The position numbers were made by a program, and so were the translations under genes. From Sisyra terminalis (taxonomy: Eukaryota; Arthropoda; Insecta; Neuroptera; Sisyridae), in contig OY292280.1 of NCBI GenBank assembly GCA_958496175.1, positions 12,586,001 to 12,650,000 on the forward strand: 64,000 nucleotides of DNA, read 5' to 3'. The notes beneath the pieces are model-generated. The model was not told where the DNA came from and made no database searches. It saw only the letters and a program-made list of their open reading frames with translations. Shown in pieces: positions 45,346-58,570 of the stretch. Each line of letters begins with the position of its first letter. Within the stretch, counting starts at the first letter, position 1.

Positions 45346-46480
45346 AATGAATAGGTAGACATTTTAGTGATCTAATGATTTTTTTTGGCTCAAAGAAGTA
45401 TGAGGAAACTTTTTGAGTTTCAATCAGTAGTGACTTTTGATCCATTAATCATAATATTTTCGTTAGTGTTTTCTTTCTTCTTCTCGAAAATATGACCTCA
45501 TTTATAATTGAAATATAATCAAGAAGTGTCATGAACGAAAAAAAATCAAATTACAAAATACACGTTTGATTTTCCAAAAAGAAAAAGACCTCATTGTTCT
45601 GGTGAAATAACCCAAACTTTCACTAAAACGTTTCAGATAATTAAAAGTTAATTTGAAAATGTGAAGAAACGAAACGAAACCGTAAATAATTTTAGTTGTA
45701 TATGATTTTTTTTTTATTCTCTAGATAAAGATTTTCGAAAGAATGTTCTGAATACAAGGGAAAACCGAAGGAAGTAATTGAGGCTCGGATTGTTCGACCT
45801 TTCGAAATTCTCAATTTTCTTTTGGAATTTTTCGAGTGGAAAATCTAATTTGAATTATGGCATTTTTCCTCGAGCCTCGTCGAGTCGAATGGTTATATCT
45901 GATGGCTTCTTTTGATATTTGTTCTTCATGTGATCAATAACTTTCTCGTGGATTCCTTTAAAACGCCGATTCGACAAAGACCATCAAAGATCTGTTCGCA
46001 TACATGCCCCCCCCCCTTGCCTCCGTGCCCCTTTCTATACTGAAAATTTCCTCAACATTATGTCCAATTGCCACGCACGTTCTTCGGCAATGGCATCTTC
46101 AGCTGTTATTCTCATGCCACTACATCAGCATTGCACTTCAAAAGCACTTGAAACGCTGAAAGATCATCGAAAACTTTTCAAACAATCGAAGATCAAACGA
46201 TACTTAAATATTCATCGCATCTTAAACCTCCATCAACCAAAAATGAAACTAGTCATTTACAAAGATAATCATTTTCTTTCTCAACATTCTTCGTCAGTCT
46301 CAATTTAATAAAATCATGATTCTTCTAATACCAACCTTTAACCATTGACCTTTTACAACCCATTAATTAAAAAAATGCTCTTTCGATTCATTCATCTATC
46401 TATAAAAATAAAATCGTTTGTCCTGACTGACCAAATCATGAATTAACGCACAACTAACCCGCTGCTCGTAGAGTCGTGAA
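45346..46480. other. No gene seen; possible Helitron-like start near 46395
   Basis: At 46395-46480, TCTATCTATAAAAATAAAAT, CGTTTGTCCTGACTGACC and GCACAACTAACCCGCTGCTC look like a 5' end of a repeat class common in insect genomes, preceded by A. No matching CTRR end was located. Confidence 0.3.
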
Positions 46481-46809
46481 ATTTGAAAGGTACATCCCTT
46501 ATATTAGGTGTACCAGAAAGTAATGTCGTTTTTACACCAATTATCAAGATGATTGATGGTATCTACCATTATGTCACCAAAATCAATGTTACATGGGTTA
46601 AATGTCGCAATAGCGGACTTTTAAATATTTTTCTACAAAAATTTCAGAAATTATTTGTCAATTATGGATGCCTTAGGGAATAAAATGTTTAAAAAAAAAT
46701 ATATTTTTTATATGGAGAAAAATTGTTGAAAATTTTTCCTCCGATTTAACCCATGTAACCCCTTAACTATGTATTTGTTTTTAATTAAACTCACTTTTCG
46801 ATGGTATTT

Positions 46810-46995
46810 ACTCTATATTTTTTTTAACTAGTTGTAATTGAAAAAAACAATTCTCCGTACAGGCCCTTGTGAAAATAGTACTTCAAAGATCTGTATAAAA
46901 TTTCATCAAAATCGGTTGAGTAGTTCTTAAGAAATCTTAACATCGGACTTTGGAAACCAAGTTTGGAGAAAAACGCGACAATAGATGAACATCTG
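46810..46995 (+). repeat. TTTCATCAAAATCGG repeat, copy 3
   Basis: AAATTTCATCAAAATCGGTT, GAGTAGTTCTTAAGAAAT and GAGAAAAACGCGACAATAGA; cf. 30740 and 31975. Confidence 0.65.
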
Positions 46996-48695
46996 CACCA
47001 ATATATTAGGTGTACCGGAAAAAAATATCATTTTTAAACCAATTATTCAATTGCCATTTATCATATTATAAGTTACTTCAAAGTGGTACGAAAGACATTT
47101 TAAGATTAGAGTGACTTATCAACTTAGTAAAAACTACAAAATATTTTTTATTCCAAAATCTATATTGAAATGGTAAGACCAAAAACCCGAGAAAAAAAAT
47201 CGGTATTGTATGCTCTTCGAGTTACACAGGATAGCGACGCAAAGTTGTTACTAGAAATTCAATGATACCCTTATTGTATTTTCAAACGTTATGTGGAGTT
47301 ATGTGTGACAAACCCCACACAAGTAGATATAAATCTACGTAAAAAAAATTATAATACAAAAATCATTATAAATTTGACTTTTTCTTTTTCAATTAAGAAA
47401 TATTCGTTGTTCCAGAAAATAATATCATTTTTAAACCAATAGTCATTCAATTGCCATTTGTCTGCTTCCATGATGTTTCAAAGTGGTACCAAAGACATTT
47501 TATGATTAAAATAATTTATCTACTTTGTAAAAATTACAAAATTTTTTTTTCCCGAAATCTAAACTAAAATGGTAAGACCAAAAACCTGAAAGAATATAAA
47601 TTCGGTATTATATACTCTTCGAGTTACACAGGATAGCAACGCAAAGTTGTTACTAGAAACATTTTCAATGTTTATCTAAGTGCTTCAAAATTCATTAATG
47701 CCAAATAAGTTTTTTAAGTTCAAATTCGATAATTTTCATTTCTCCAACTGGTACCAACGAAATATGAGCAAAAATTGATCTAATAAGAAGTTAAGAGAGG
47801 AAATGGTACCAAATATATGCCAGAAAGTCGAAGAGCTGACAAATAATCCTAATCAATTTTAATCGATCGGCCAAATACCCAAAAGTGTTCAAAAACAGTT
47901 AACAGATAGAATTCTATCCTGTAACACGGTAATGGAGAAGAAAAGCCCTGGAAAAACCTAATAAATTAAGGGGGGGGGGTGATATTGCCGTATTCACTAT
48001 AATCGTCCAAAGATAATTCATCGGATTTTTAATTATTTCAATCGTTACCTCATTTACTAAGTGGTACAAAAAATTTAAACTTTAAGTGATGTTCAAAATG
48101 TAATTTTTTGATATTGTCCTTAGTAATCAATTGATTTTTACTAATATGGCATTAAAATTTGTACAATAAATGTCAAAACGTTGATACTATCGAGACTGAT
48201 TATATCATTGATATTGATGTAGTAGAATGATGTGAAAAATCTTTGTAAATCGAACCTTATTTCTGGAACTGCGATTAAAAATGGTCAAGTGCTATGTATT
48301 CCCTATTTTCTTGTATGGAACGGAGGGACGGACAATTATCCAGAGTCTGAATGATAAAATTAACGCATTTGAATTATAAAGAAGATAGTTTGGAGGAATC
48401 ATGTGCTAAATGAACAAGTATTAGAAAAACTTATTACCACAAAAACTCTTATGATATTTTTTAGAGAAGAGAATGTTAATACGTAATAATAAATATCACT
48501 TACTCCAGCTTATATATATATATATATATATTCAGGGTTGGATTAAAGGAAAAAATGCTCTGGGAAGAAAAAGGACATCCTGGTTAGCCAACCAGGAGTA
48601 TATCAGAAGTATTTAAAATCAATAGTTGTAACAAAATTTTATGTTTTAATTGTATATTGAAAAAACGGCAATACTTTCCGATACCCCTAATATAT
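46996..48695 (+). repeat. Composite repeat with mariner-like ends, copy 1
   Basis: Begins TTAGGTGTACCGGAAAAAAA and ends near TTCCGATACCCCTAA, resembling Tc1/mariner-type inverted ends at TA. The inside (47270-48260) is nearly identical to 58370-59330 in the same orientation and includes one satellite palindrome (47288). No transposase frame. Confidence 0.55.
48510..48531. repeat. (TA)n microsatellite
   Basis: Eleven consecutive TA dinucleotides. Confidence 0.9.
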
Positions 48696-50420
48696 CTTAT
48701 ACTAGGGGACCCCTGTGCATTTGCGCAAAATATTTTTTCAATCGTATATTTCTCTATAAACTATGTTCTTTGTTACTGTAACATTATTTTCTATTCCCTG
48801 ACCTGATGTTTCAAAAACTTGAATATTTAAAGAATCTGATCTAGAAAATGCGGTATAAAGTAGACCTTTGCAAAACATGGTTCAGGAAGGTACAATCGAG
48901 AGAGTGGAAATGCCCTATAGCTACACTTTTTCTTGACTTGTGTATTATATATAAGATGTACGAGCCCTCTATATTACATCTCTATGATTTAGCACTCTTG
49001 AAGAGAAACGATAACGCTTTGATAATTCATTACGATCCTAGTAACCTATATTTTTTTTATTTTCTAATATTATTGTAAAAAATAACACAAACAGCAGTCA
49101 ATTTGTACGTCAATTAGATTTCTTTGTAAGTGGCAGTGTAATGGTGATGGAGAACTTACTTTTGACAAATTGGAAGATAATTTTTCATATAAACGCTTAC
49201 ATGTTAGACACGATGTTGATACATTCATGGTGGGTCAAAGGCCAAATGGAACACATATTTTTTAATCAGCAACTGAAATTATTACGGCAAATGTAATTTT
49301 CTACTGTACACTTTCTTTTCAACCGTTATGAGAAGCACTAGCCTCAAATTTTATACTCCACTTTATACTTTCAAAAAAAGCATCAATATTTTTATTGTAT
49401 TATTTTTTTACGACATGCTTTACTACTGATAGTACGTTAATGCGCCACCTTACTCTAAGTAGAGGTACTTAAATTAAGAGACCTAATAAAGGATTAGCAT
49501 AAAAAGGTGGAGGGGTAAGCGATAGTTACCGGAAATATGCAAATTTTTCGTAAATTGCTAAATTTTTTGATACTGATACAAGCTGCTGCTTTGAAAACCA
49601 AATTTTTTGACAAAATGACCAATGGAAATTGTTTAGTAATGATTTTTCGGGATAGCTTTTTAACGGAAGATTCAAGCCATTTCTGTGGAGTATGTCGCTC
49701 ATAACTCCACGTAACATTTGAATATATTATAATAAAGTGCAATTACATATTCTCTTCCCTTACATCTATTCTAGCTGGTGTCCCACAAAGCAGTCTATAA
49801 GGACTATAGAGACCAATACATTACACCAGTGCTTCTAAAAAATTTTCATATAACGGTCCTCTAAATCAGAAAAAAATTAAGGCTTCCCTCCCCAAAAATT
49901 ATAGATGTTAGTGACCAATAGTACTTTATTTATGTACCATTAATTGTGATTAAAGAAATATTTCGTGGCTCTAATTGGAATTTCAGGGTACCCTAGCCCC
50001 ACATCCGGAAGAGAAGTACTTCTCACACTATTTACATGTCAGATGTCCCTTCAACTATAATGGTACCACTGGTTCCGATCTTAATTCCTTCTTTGACTCC
50101 GTGAAGCGAAATATTCGCTAACCAAAACAATTGTTCATTCATTTGTTGGTAATTCTTGTAATAATTGTAGGTGGTTCATCTCTCGTATGTATTTTGGAAA
50201 TTGATTCAATTTTTTTTTGGTCCAGGACTTGATATCCTATATCTCCATTCATTCAGGGCACCGTATTCTCATAAAACGTGAGACGATTTCTAGAAGAATT
50301 TTGGGTCACCCATAAGTTAGTTATATGCAGGTGCTTTTAAAATCCACAGTGGCCAATTATTAGACCTGTTACCACTCGGAGTTTCTTTTGAACTTGGTAT
50401 AATTTTTAACGCAAGCTTTG
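48696..50420. other. No gene seen; satellite singlet and hAT-like end
   Basis: One diverged satellite palindrome at about 49682 (GTGGAGTATGTCGCTCATAA) and a hAT-like start CAGTGCTTCTAAAAA at 49826 with GAGAAGTACT near 50015 as a possible partner. The target duplication is not convincing. Confidence 0.4.
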
Positions 50421-50424
50421 AATT

Positions 50425-51670
50425 ACTTATGTGGAGTATGTCGCACACAACTCCACATAAAGTTTAAAATTACATTTAATGTATAATTGGATGTATTGGG
50501 TTATTATTAAATATTAATAATTGTCTTACAACATAATTTTTTAAAGGTTACTTATATACTATATCACTTTGATCTAACAAAAAAAATTGTGATTTTTTTA
50601 AATAATTCATTATAGATTTTAGCGCAAATCCGAAACTCTTAATGTGGAGTATGTTGCAACTAATTCCACATAACATGTGTAAAAGCAACAGAGGTAAATT
50701 GGATGTATTGGGTTATTGCAAAATACTAATAACACCGGCACACAAAAAAAAAAGTGCTCTGTACTTTTGACCGGACCTACATAAATCTACGTATTTTGAC
50801 CCCCTGAACACGAATCCGGGGTTGGTTTGACCCGTACAGCCTCAAAAATTCGAGAAAACTTTAAAAAACCGAAAAAAAAATTTATGTCCCCAAAACTGCC
50901 GATTTTAACAATTTTTTTCGGTTTTTTAAAGTTTTCTCGAATTTTTGAGGGTGTACGGGTCAAACCAACCCCGGATTCGTGTACAGGGGGTCAAAATACG
51001 TAGATTTATGTAGGTCCGGTCAAAAGTACAGAGCACTTTTTTTTGTGTGCCAGTGTAATTTTTTTACGCCAAATTTTTTAAAAGCTTACTTATATATATT
51101 ACTTTGATTTAACAAAAAAAAAAAATGTGATTTTTTTAAAATATTTCAACATAGATTTTAACGCAAATCCGATACTCTTACTGTGGAGTTTGTTGCAACT
51201 AACTCCACATAACATGTGTAAAAACAATAGAGGCTAATTTAGGTTTGTTGAATTATTTACAAAATACAAGTTATTGTTTTGGGAAACAAATTGTATTCAC
51301 TAAATATCGTACATTTTTATATATTTCTTGGTTGAACAAACAAAAAATTGTTTGAAAATAATTTGTTAAGATTTTAAAGGCTTTGGGTTTCTAGCGTAAA
51401 TTCCGACCACATACGTGCGGTATGACGCATACAACTGCACATAACATTGAACAAGACAATTAGAGTATATTTGTGAGTTTGGCTTTTCTAAATTGAAGCT
51501 ACTACCTTGAATTACAAATTTCTTATTAGTTTATTGTTTATTTTTCTTAATTAAACCAAAAAATTAAGTCAATGTTTGTTTTTTTTCAATAGTAGTTTTC
51601 AAGTTTTTGACCTATGCCCCGAACTACGTAACATATGTGGAGTATGTTGCACACAACTCCACATAACATG
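50425..51670 (-). repeat. Palindrome satellite, five units with an insertion
   Basis: Palindromes at about 50428, 50640, 51180, 51408 (diverged) and 51635, in the 42-kb orientation. The gap between 50640 and 51180 is enlarged by the foldback MITE at 50733-51055. Confidence 0.85.
50733..51055. mobile_element. Near-perfect 323-bp foldback MITE (CACTG ends)
   Basis: CACCGGCACAC at the left and GTGTGCCAGTG at the right. Arms such as GTACTTTTGACCGGACCTAC and GTAGGTCCGGTCAAAAGTAC are perfect complements around a centre near 50895. TAA flanks both sides (50730-50732, 51056-51058). CACTG ends and a 3-bp duplication fit a CACTA/EnSpm-type MITE. The high arm identity implies a young element. Confidence 0.75.
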
Positions 51671-52390
51671 TAAGTAGTCAATGGTATATTATTAGGGTGA
51701 ATTGGGTTGCTTTGTAATATAAATTACTGCTTTTTACCAATTAGTTCCTTGAATATTTGTTTTCTAACATATTTATGAAACCAATAAGAGATTTTTTTCA
51801 ATTCATAAATCTTAATATTGCTTATTAAAAACCTGAATTCCAATGACACTTTTATGTTATTTTTAGGAAGTTATTTTTATCTTGTACCTAATAGCCAATA
51901 TTATAACTAATTAAGTTCTACAATTTCCAAATTTCAATTAAAATATGTGTGGTTTCCATAATTAGCTATCGTAATGAGCAGAAATGTAATTGAGACAAAA
52001 AAAAAATGAGCGAAAAAAATTTATTTACCTGCCAGAATCTTCGTAACCTTGTAAATATAACTTCAAATCTTTGAAGGTCAATCTCTTATTTGAGAGTTTA
52101 TATTAGTTCCAGACTTATGAGGAAAAAAATGGGCCTCATGTAGAATAATTTTAATGTAAGACTATTTTTCATAGAGAAAAAAAACCATTGAATCATCAAA
52201 TATTCATAAATCTTTAGTACTAACTTATTTATGTTTATACGATAAGTTATGGGGTCATTTTAGAGTAGTAGTTCTTAACCTTGGATATACCAATTTATCC
52301 CCTCAGATTTCATATACGCATTTACCAAACCCTTCTTAATTGGAAAAATATAATATGATTTTTTAAATTCAAAACGTATGTAGGTATATT
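51671..52390. other. No gene seen
   Basis: A/T-rich intronic sequence with no supported feature. Confidence 0.45.
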
Positions 52391-53090
52391 CTTTAAGATT
52401 CGACCGAAATTAGTTTTTGTGGCCGAAACCGGGGACCCAAAATCAACCGCTTTTTCTGTATCAAAAATGGTAGTACCGGACCTCTCACTATGAGCGCTGG
52501 CGTCGTTTTATCTTCCATTTGTAGAAAAACGAACTGACACGAAATTTAAAGTAATGAAAGATCCAGTTCTATCATTTTCGATATAGACTAAAATGCAAAC
52601 GATTTTTGGCGTAGATTGGCGCTTTTTGCGCTCATCGGTACTCACTTGTCCGCCTTGGTTTTATTTCGAATTAAAAAAACGTAGCTTCTTTGTTTACCTC
52701 ACTTATTGATATGTATATATGGATAGACCACGCATATAACGTCAAATAGTTATCAAGAAAACTTTAGTGTGGCGTATGAAGCGCTATTTACGTGGGTACT
52801 GTTTTTACGTAAGCTCCTGAAATAAAAGCTTGCATTTTACTTGTTTTAAAGAAGAGAAACATATATAGAAGTCTCTCTTCTCTGGTGCGGACAATTAAAG
52901 CAAACGAAGCAAGTAAAATGCAAGTGCTTGTTTCAAGCGCTTATTTGTGTAGGTTGGCGCTCATCGGTACTCAATTGTCAGCTGTTTTTTGTGACCATAA
53001 CTAGAACTAGGTAACACACTAGATTTTCCTCATTTTAATTTTACTTCATATGCATGGTCCATCCTTATACATATATCAATTTCTTTAACT
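52391..53090 (+). repeat. Dispersed repeats around GCGCTCATCGG
   Basis: A CGACCGAAATTAG fragment of the TAGTGTCC family at 52403 is followed by two related units (52600-52760 and 52900-53080) with GCGCTCATCGGTACTCA in both. A third relative is at 35125-35290. Confidence 0.55.
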
Positions 53091-54239
53091 TTTCCCTTCA
53101 TACTATGTATCAAATTATCGGTAATATTCTGATTATCGGTTATTCCATTTGACATAAGTGGAATAGCATCGAACATAAAATCTAATGTTTCGTAAGAATT
53201 AGTGAGAATTATCTCTACTTTTATTATTATTGTGTCTGGTAAACAAAATCGTAGATATTAGCCAGTTGCTTATGAAAAAATAACGGTTATCTTTAAAGTT
53301 TCGATAAGATTCTAAATAAATTGATATTTAATCCGGGTCTGATCCATTCAATTACTAATTAGTTATAAATAGAAAAGATTAAAAGGTATGTTTACACAAA
53401 TGCCAAACTTCAATCATAAATTTATAAAAAATATATTTCTTTGGCTCAGACATATAAAATAGCAAACTTTACCTGTTTATAACAATGGAAACAAAAGAAC
53501 AACGGTCCATGCGCGTTTCGTCAAATCGTTCAACTGTTTTTTTTTTGTTCTGGCCTTGTTACACTTTCAAAAATCTTTTGTCTAAAATAAATTCAAGATT
53601 TTTTTACGTAATTTTCGCTTCCTAATTTAAAAATAATTTGATTTTAATGTTTCAAATAAATAATCGCACAAAATTCGCGCAATTTTTTTCAACTTTCTCT
53701 TCAATTATGTCCGAAAAGTTTTCGATTTCCTCATGGACACTAATTTTTGGTTTGGCTTTTATTTCCGCGTTTTCGCGGTTAAATATAAAAAAAATAAAAG
53801 ACATTCGCAATTTGTTCGGATGAATTGCTTGAAACCTTCGATCTGAGCAAATTTTAAATCGTTAAAATAAATGAAACTAAATAGCTTAGGTGTTAATGAT
53901 CATTCAAAACTGACATTTAGGCAATAAAATTCCGAATGAAAGTTTCTATAATTAGGACATTAATTTTGACTTAAATGTCTCATCAAATTTTATTGAAATT
54001 TTTTTTTTCAAACCCGAATATCTTCATTAGATTCAACACATCTTTTCGGAACGATCATTTGAGGAAAAAAAATAAGTATGTAATTATGAACCTACGTAAA
54101 AATTTATACTTCTTTATAAAAGTATATTTTTTTCTGGGAAAAAGTATCAATCGTTCTTGGTTTGGAACTACAGTTCTTAACAAAATTTAAAACTAAACTT
54201 TATGTTCAGAACTAAAATCTAATCAAAACTAAAATTTTT
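53091..54239. other. No gene seen
   Basis: Short plus frames at 53638 and 53975 lack exon signals or family resemblance. Confidence 0.45.
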
Positions 54240-54400
54240 CCATCATAATAATTATAAAATACTAGTAGCTACTCGTGATTTATTCCAACTGACAGATGAC
54301 AAAATTTGGCAGTTGAATATCATCGAAATGACCGTTGAATACAAATTACAACAATCAGTTTATCCAAATGGGAAAATGATTATATAATATTTGATTTTCA
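54240..54400 (-). repeat. Copy of the TGTCATTTCGATTTCA repeat
   Basis: Minus strand CACGAGTAGCTACTAGTATT preceded by GGTCATTTCGATGA; see 41590. Confidence 0.6.
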
Positions 54401-54564
54401 CTCACACCTATGTGTTAATATTCCTTGTTCTTTAGTATGTATTTTATAACTATAAAAAAATGTTTTTAATCCACTATCGCAGTCTTCCGGTAGTACCGGA
54501 ATGGGACACCAGTTATAAGTGGTTAGTGATAACTAAAATATGATACCCGATACTACAACCAGCA

Positions 54565-55589
54565 GATAAGTGGCAATTGAATAATTGGTTTAAAAATGAT
54601 ATTATTTTCTGGTACAACGAATATTTCTTAATTGAAAAAGAAAAAGTCAAATTTATAATGATTTTTGTATTATAAATTTTTTTACGTAAATTTATATCTA
54701 CGTGTGTGGGGTTTGTCACACATAACTCCACATAACGTTTGAAAATACAATAAGGGTATCATTGAATGAATTGGGTCATTACACAATACAAATAAATGTA
54801 TTAGGTAACAATTTTAAAAGCATATTTGTATATTTTTTTTGATTAAACAAATAAAAACAATTGTGATTTTTTTTTTTAAAAAATAATTCAATATAGAAAT
54901 TAACGTAAAATCGTTAATGTTTATGTGGAGTTTGCTGCATTTAACTCCACATAATATTTTTTAAGACAATAGAGGTAGAACTAAATTTTTTGAGCTATAA
55001 TAAAATATAAGAGATTATTTTATGTAACACATTTTTTTAAGAAAATATCGGATAATTTTATAAAAAAAGTTTTTTCATGAATATTTTTCATAATACTTGC
55101 ATAAGTTTTTACCGAGGTCCCGAACTATACATGTGGAATATGTTGCACATCACTCCACATAACATTTGAAAAGGATATAAGAATAAAGCGCTATCGGTTT
55201 TAAACTAATAAATATTATCAAAAATAAGGTACTGGAAATGGTAGCGCTCTATTTTTTTTTTGTGTGTTAATGACTTATGAGCTCATAGAAATGAAGAATA
55301 GAATATGTGGGGGAGTTCCAAAAATATAATGCGGTTCTTTTTAGATTGACATGGGATAAAGTCCCGATGGAAAAACGTGTTAATGGAATTGTTTTTCGGG
55401 TTGTAAAGTCGAGGAAGTCTTGAATGGGAAACGGAATTTTGTCGAAGATATTAATGGAGTAGGATGTGTCGGGTTGGCCGTTTCAAGTAGCAGCGTCGGT
55501 AATAAGTCACCAACGTGAAAAAAGGAAGAGTTGTAGTGCAGTATGTGTTCAAATTGGGAACAGAACTTGAACATTTCAAGGGTACGGTC
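54565..55589. repeat. Left arm of a large inverted duplication
   Basis: The reverse complement matches 57549-58570 with few differences, including three satellite palindromes (54702, 54922, 55133) and the segment with GTAATAAGTCACCAACGTG. The inner arm edge is AAGGGTACGG. Confidence 0.85.
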
Positions 55590-55760
55590 AAGAAGTGGTT
55601 CGTGTTGTTTTTGTCCGATCTTTGTCACGCAGCCATAATTCCAAACACGAACTCTTTTTCTTGCGTTTTTTTTCGCCCTGAATGTTTGAAGTGGTGAGGT
55701 CGGTTCTGAAAATAATTTTCGTTTTTGGACCAGTCCCAACATTTTCAACATGTCATTCAT
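55380..55760 (-). other. Unrecognised 126-codon frame, doubtful
   Basis: Starts MNDMLKMLGLVQKRKLF, has a basic stretch KKNARKRVRVWN, then FKFCSQFEHILHYNSSF and a Pro/Thr-rich end. The last 64 codons are repeated in the other palindrome arm (57562-57756) with three substitutions, but the first half is not. I recognise no family and see no splice or promoter context. Possibly a chance frame or relic of a repeat. Confidence 0.2.
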
Positions 55761-56121
55761 GTCCCAGTGCCATTAATTTCAATGGAATATGTTCTTCGAG
55801 ATGGACGCATAAATTTCCGACTTCAGCCAGCCTAATGAAGACGGATACAATGCGGTAGTTGCAGCGATCAAAGCGACAAGTAACATAACACGGCCATGCG
55901 TTTTTGTAATTCAAATTAAAACCACCATGACAACAGATTTATTCGGTTGTCACATTAAATTTAACAAATTAAATGACAGAGTTGAACCAAAAAAAAAAAA
56001 AAAATAATGACACTCGAAAACTTTTCATTTCAATTTTAAATACTGAAACTAACACTACTGTGGATCAGTAACATCATTCAGTAATCCACGGACAGCACTT
56101 GAGATCATAATATACGCAATA

Positions 56122-56941
56122 GGTGATTCAAAAAAATTTAAAAAAAATATTTTTTCTTGCAAACAGGCTAAAAAGTTTCGTTTTGACGTAAAAAGACACC
56201 AGTTCAAATTTCAGCTCTTAATATTAATATTAAGGTTGTCCTCATCGCATTTTTTTATTTCCCATAAGAATAACATGGGAAAAGTTATTTTTACTTCTTC
56301 TGATTTTTATACCGTTCAATAGACTATTTAAATGATAAATCTCTTCTATGATCTTTATAGAGAATTAAACGCTCTACAAAAAAGGACTGAAAACATTTTT
56401 TAATTAGTCCATGTGTTCAAAAGTTATTCAAGATCAAAGTTCAATTCTTTAAAAATTTGATAAAAAAAAAATAATCATAAAAATTTAATAAAAAAAATCA
56501 TTTGTTGACATCTCTCACAAATCAAATTCATGTTTGATAAAAAATTTGACCCTTATTTTAACACTGAAACCAACAGTTTTGGTATAATATACAAAATTCG
56601 ATCAAATTTTTAAAGAATTGCACTTTGATCTTGAATAACTTTTGAACACATGGACTAATCAAAAAATGTTTTCAGTCCTTTTTTGTAGAGCGTTTAATTC
56701 TCTATAAAAATCATAGAAGAGATTTATTATTTAAATAGTCGTTTGAACGGTATAAAAATCAGAAGAAGTAAAAATAACTTTTCCCATTTCATTCTTATGG
56801 AAAATAAAAAAATGCGATGTGGACAACCTTAATATTAATTTTAAGAGCTGAAATTTTAACTGGTGCCTTTTTACGTCAAAACAAAACTTTTCAGCCTGTT
56901 TGCAAGAAAAAAAATTTTATTTTTTTTTTTTTGAATCATCC
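56122..56941. mobile_element. GGTGATTC palindromic MITE, TA target, copy 2
   Basis: GGTGATTCAAAAAAA at the left, TTTTGAATCATCC at the right, TA at 56120-56121 and 56942-56943. The arms match the 25525-26338 element closely. It sits in the spacer of the large inverted duplication. Confidence 0.8.
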
Positions 56942-57199
56942 TAATACGCAGTCAAGAAAATATTCAAAGAACTAATCTGCCGTTATAAAACTTGATTTAT
57001 GCCTAATTTTCCTATTTCTTCTCTTTTTTCCATACGATTCATCAAGATGACGTTTGGAAGGCCTCAACATTATTATAATTGAAGAAGTCAGTAAAGATGC
57101 TATATTACTCAAAAAATCGATTCAAATATCGATTTATCGATTTTATGAATAAAATTATGAAAACATAATCAGACTGATTTTTTAATAAAATGTGACGCC

Positions 57200-57560
57200 A
57201 TTGCTACAGTAGGAAGTTGCGTGCAAACGGTAAACGAGAAACTTCACGTGGGTGAAAGCAGGCCGATTTGCATTACACTAAAGCGACTAAAACACTCTAT
57301 TATATCGATCGAATCGATCTCATCGCTTGCATATGTTTATCGTTTATCGGTAAGGGAAACGAACCGGACTCGATCGTCCCGAACAATCCCGAACCAGACA
57401 CGAAGTTTAAAAATTACAGCTGTCACTCGTATTGTTTATTTACAACATAGACATCATCCCACTAAATATTTTCAAATTTTACAATCCAAACAATATCCAT
57501 AATTAGTATACAACTAGTAATTTCCCGTGAAATACTTGACCCGATTTCCCGTACCCTTGA
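57200..57560 (-). repeat. Copy of the 26.4-kb repeat, uninterrupted
   Basis: CAGGCCGATTT, CGACTAAAACA, GCATATG, CCGAACAATCCCGAA and ACAATCCAAACAATATCCAT align in order with the reverse of 26430-27250. Carries the empty target of the hAT at 26587. Confidence 0.7.
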
Positions 57561-58570
57561 AATGTTCAAGTTCTGTTCCCAATTTGAACACATACTGCAC
57601 TACAACTCTTCCTTTTTACACGTTGCTGACTTATTACCGACGCTGCTACTTGAAACAGCCAACCCGACACATCCTACTCCATTAATATCTTCGTCAAAAT
57701 TCCGTTTCCCATTCAAGACTTCCTCGACTTTACAACCCGAAAAACAATTCCATTAACACGTTTTTCCATCGGGACTTTATCCCATGTCAATCTAAAAAGA
57801 ACCGCATTATATTTTTGGAACTTCCCCACATATTCTATTCTTCATTTCTATGAGCTCATAAGTCATTAACACGCAAAAAAAAAATAGAGCGCTACCATTT
57901 CCAGTACCTTATTTTTGATAATATTTATTAGTTTAAAACCGATAGCGCTTTATTCTTATATCCTTTTCAAATGTTATGTGGAGTGATGTGCAACATATTC
58001 CACATGTATAGTTCGGGACCTCGGTAAAAACTTATGCAAGTATTATGAAAAATATTCATGAAAAAACTTTTTTTATAAAATTATCCGATATTTTCTTAAA
58101 AAAATGTGTTACATAAAATAATCTCTTATATTTTATTATAGCTCAAAAAATTTAGTTCTACCTCTATTGTCTTAAAAAATATTATGTGGAGTTAAATGCA
58201 GCAAACTCCACATAAACATTAACGATTTTACGTTAAATTCTATATTGAATTATTTTTAAAAAAAAAATCACAATTGTTTTTATTTGTTTAATCAAAAAAA
58301 ATATACAGATATGCTTTTAAAATTGTTACGTAATACAATTATTTGTATTGTGTAATGACCCAATACATTCAATGATACCCTTATTGTATTTTCAAACGTT
58401 ATGTGGAGTTATGTGTGACAAATCCCACACAAGTAGATATAAATTTACGTAAAAAAATTTATAATACAAAAATCATTATAAATTTGACCTTTTCTTTTTC
58501 AATTAAGAAATATTCGTTGTACCAGAAAATAATATCATTTTTAAACCAATTATTCAATTGCCATTTATCT
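57549..58570. repeat. Right arm of the large inverted duplication
   Basis: Mirror of 54565-55589; palindromes at about 57974, 58180 and 58398. Confidence 0.85.

Noticed and set aside
49826..50025. Complete hAT element
   Set aside because: A hAT-like start and a possible end are present but no 8-bp duplication matches, so only a terminus is noted.
53638..54190. Two short plus frames
   Set aside because: Hydrophobic A/T-rich translations, no splice acceptors of quality, no repeat or family match.
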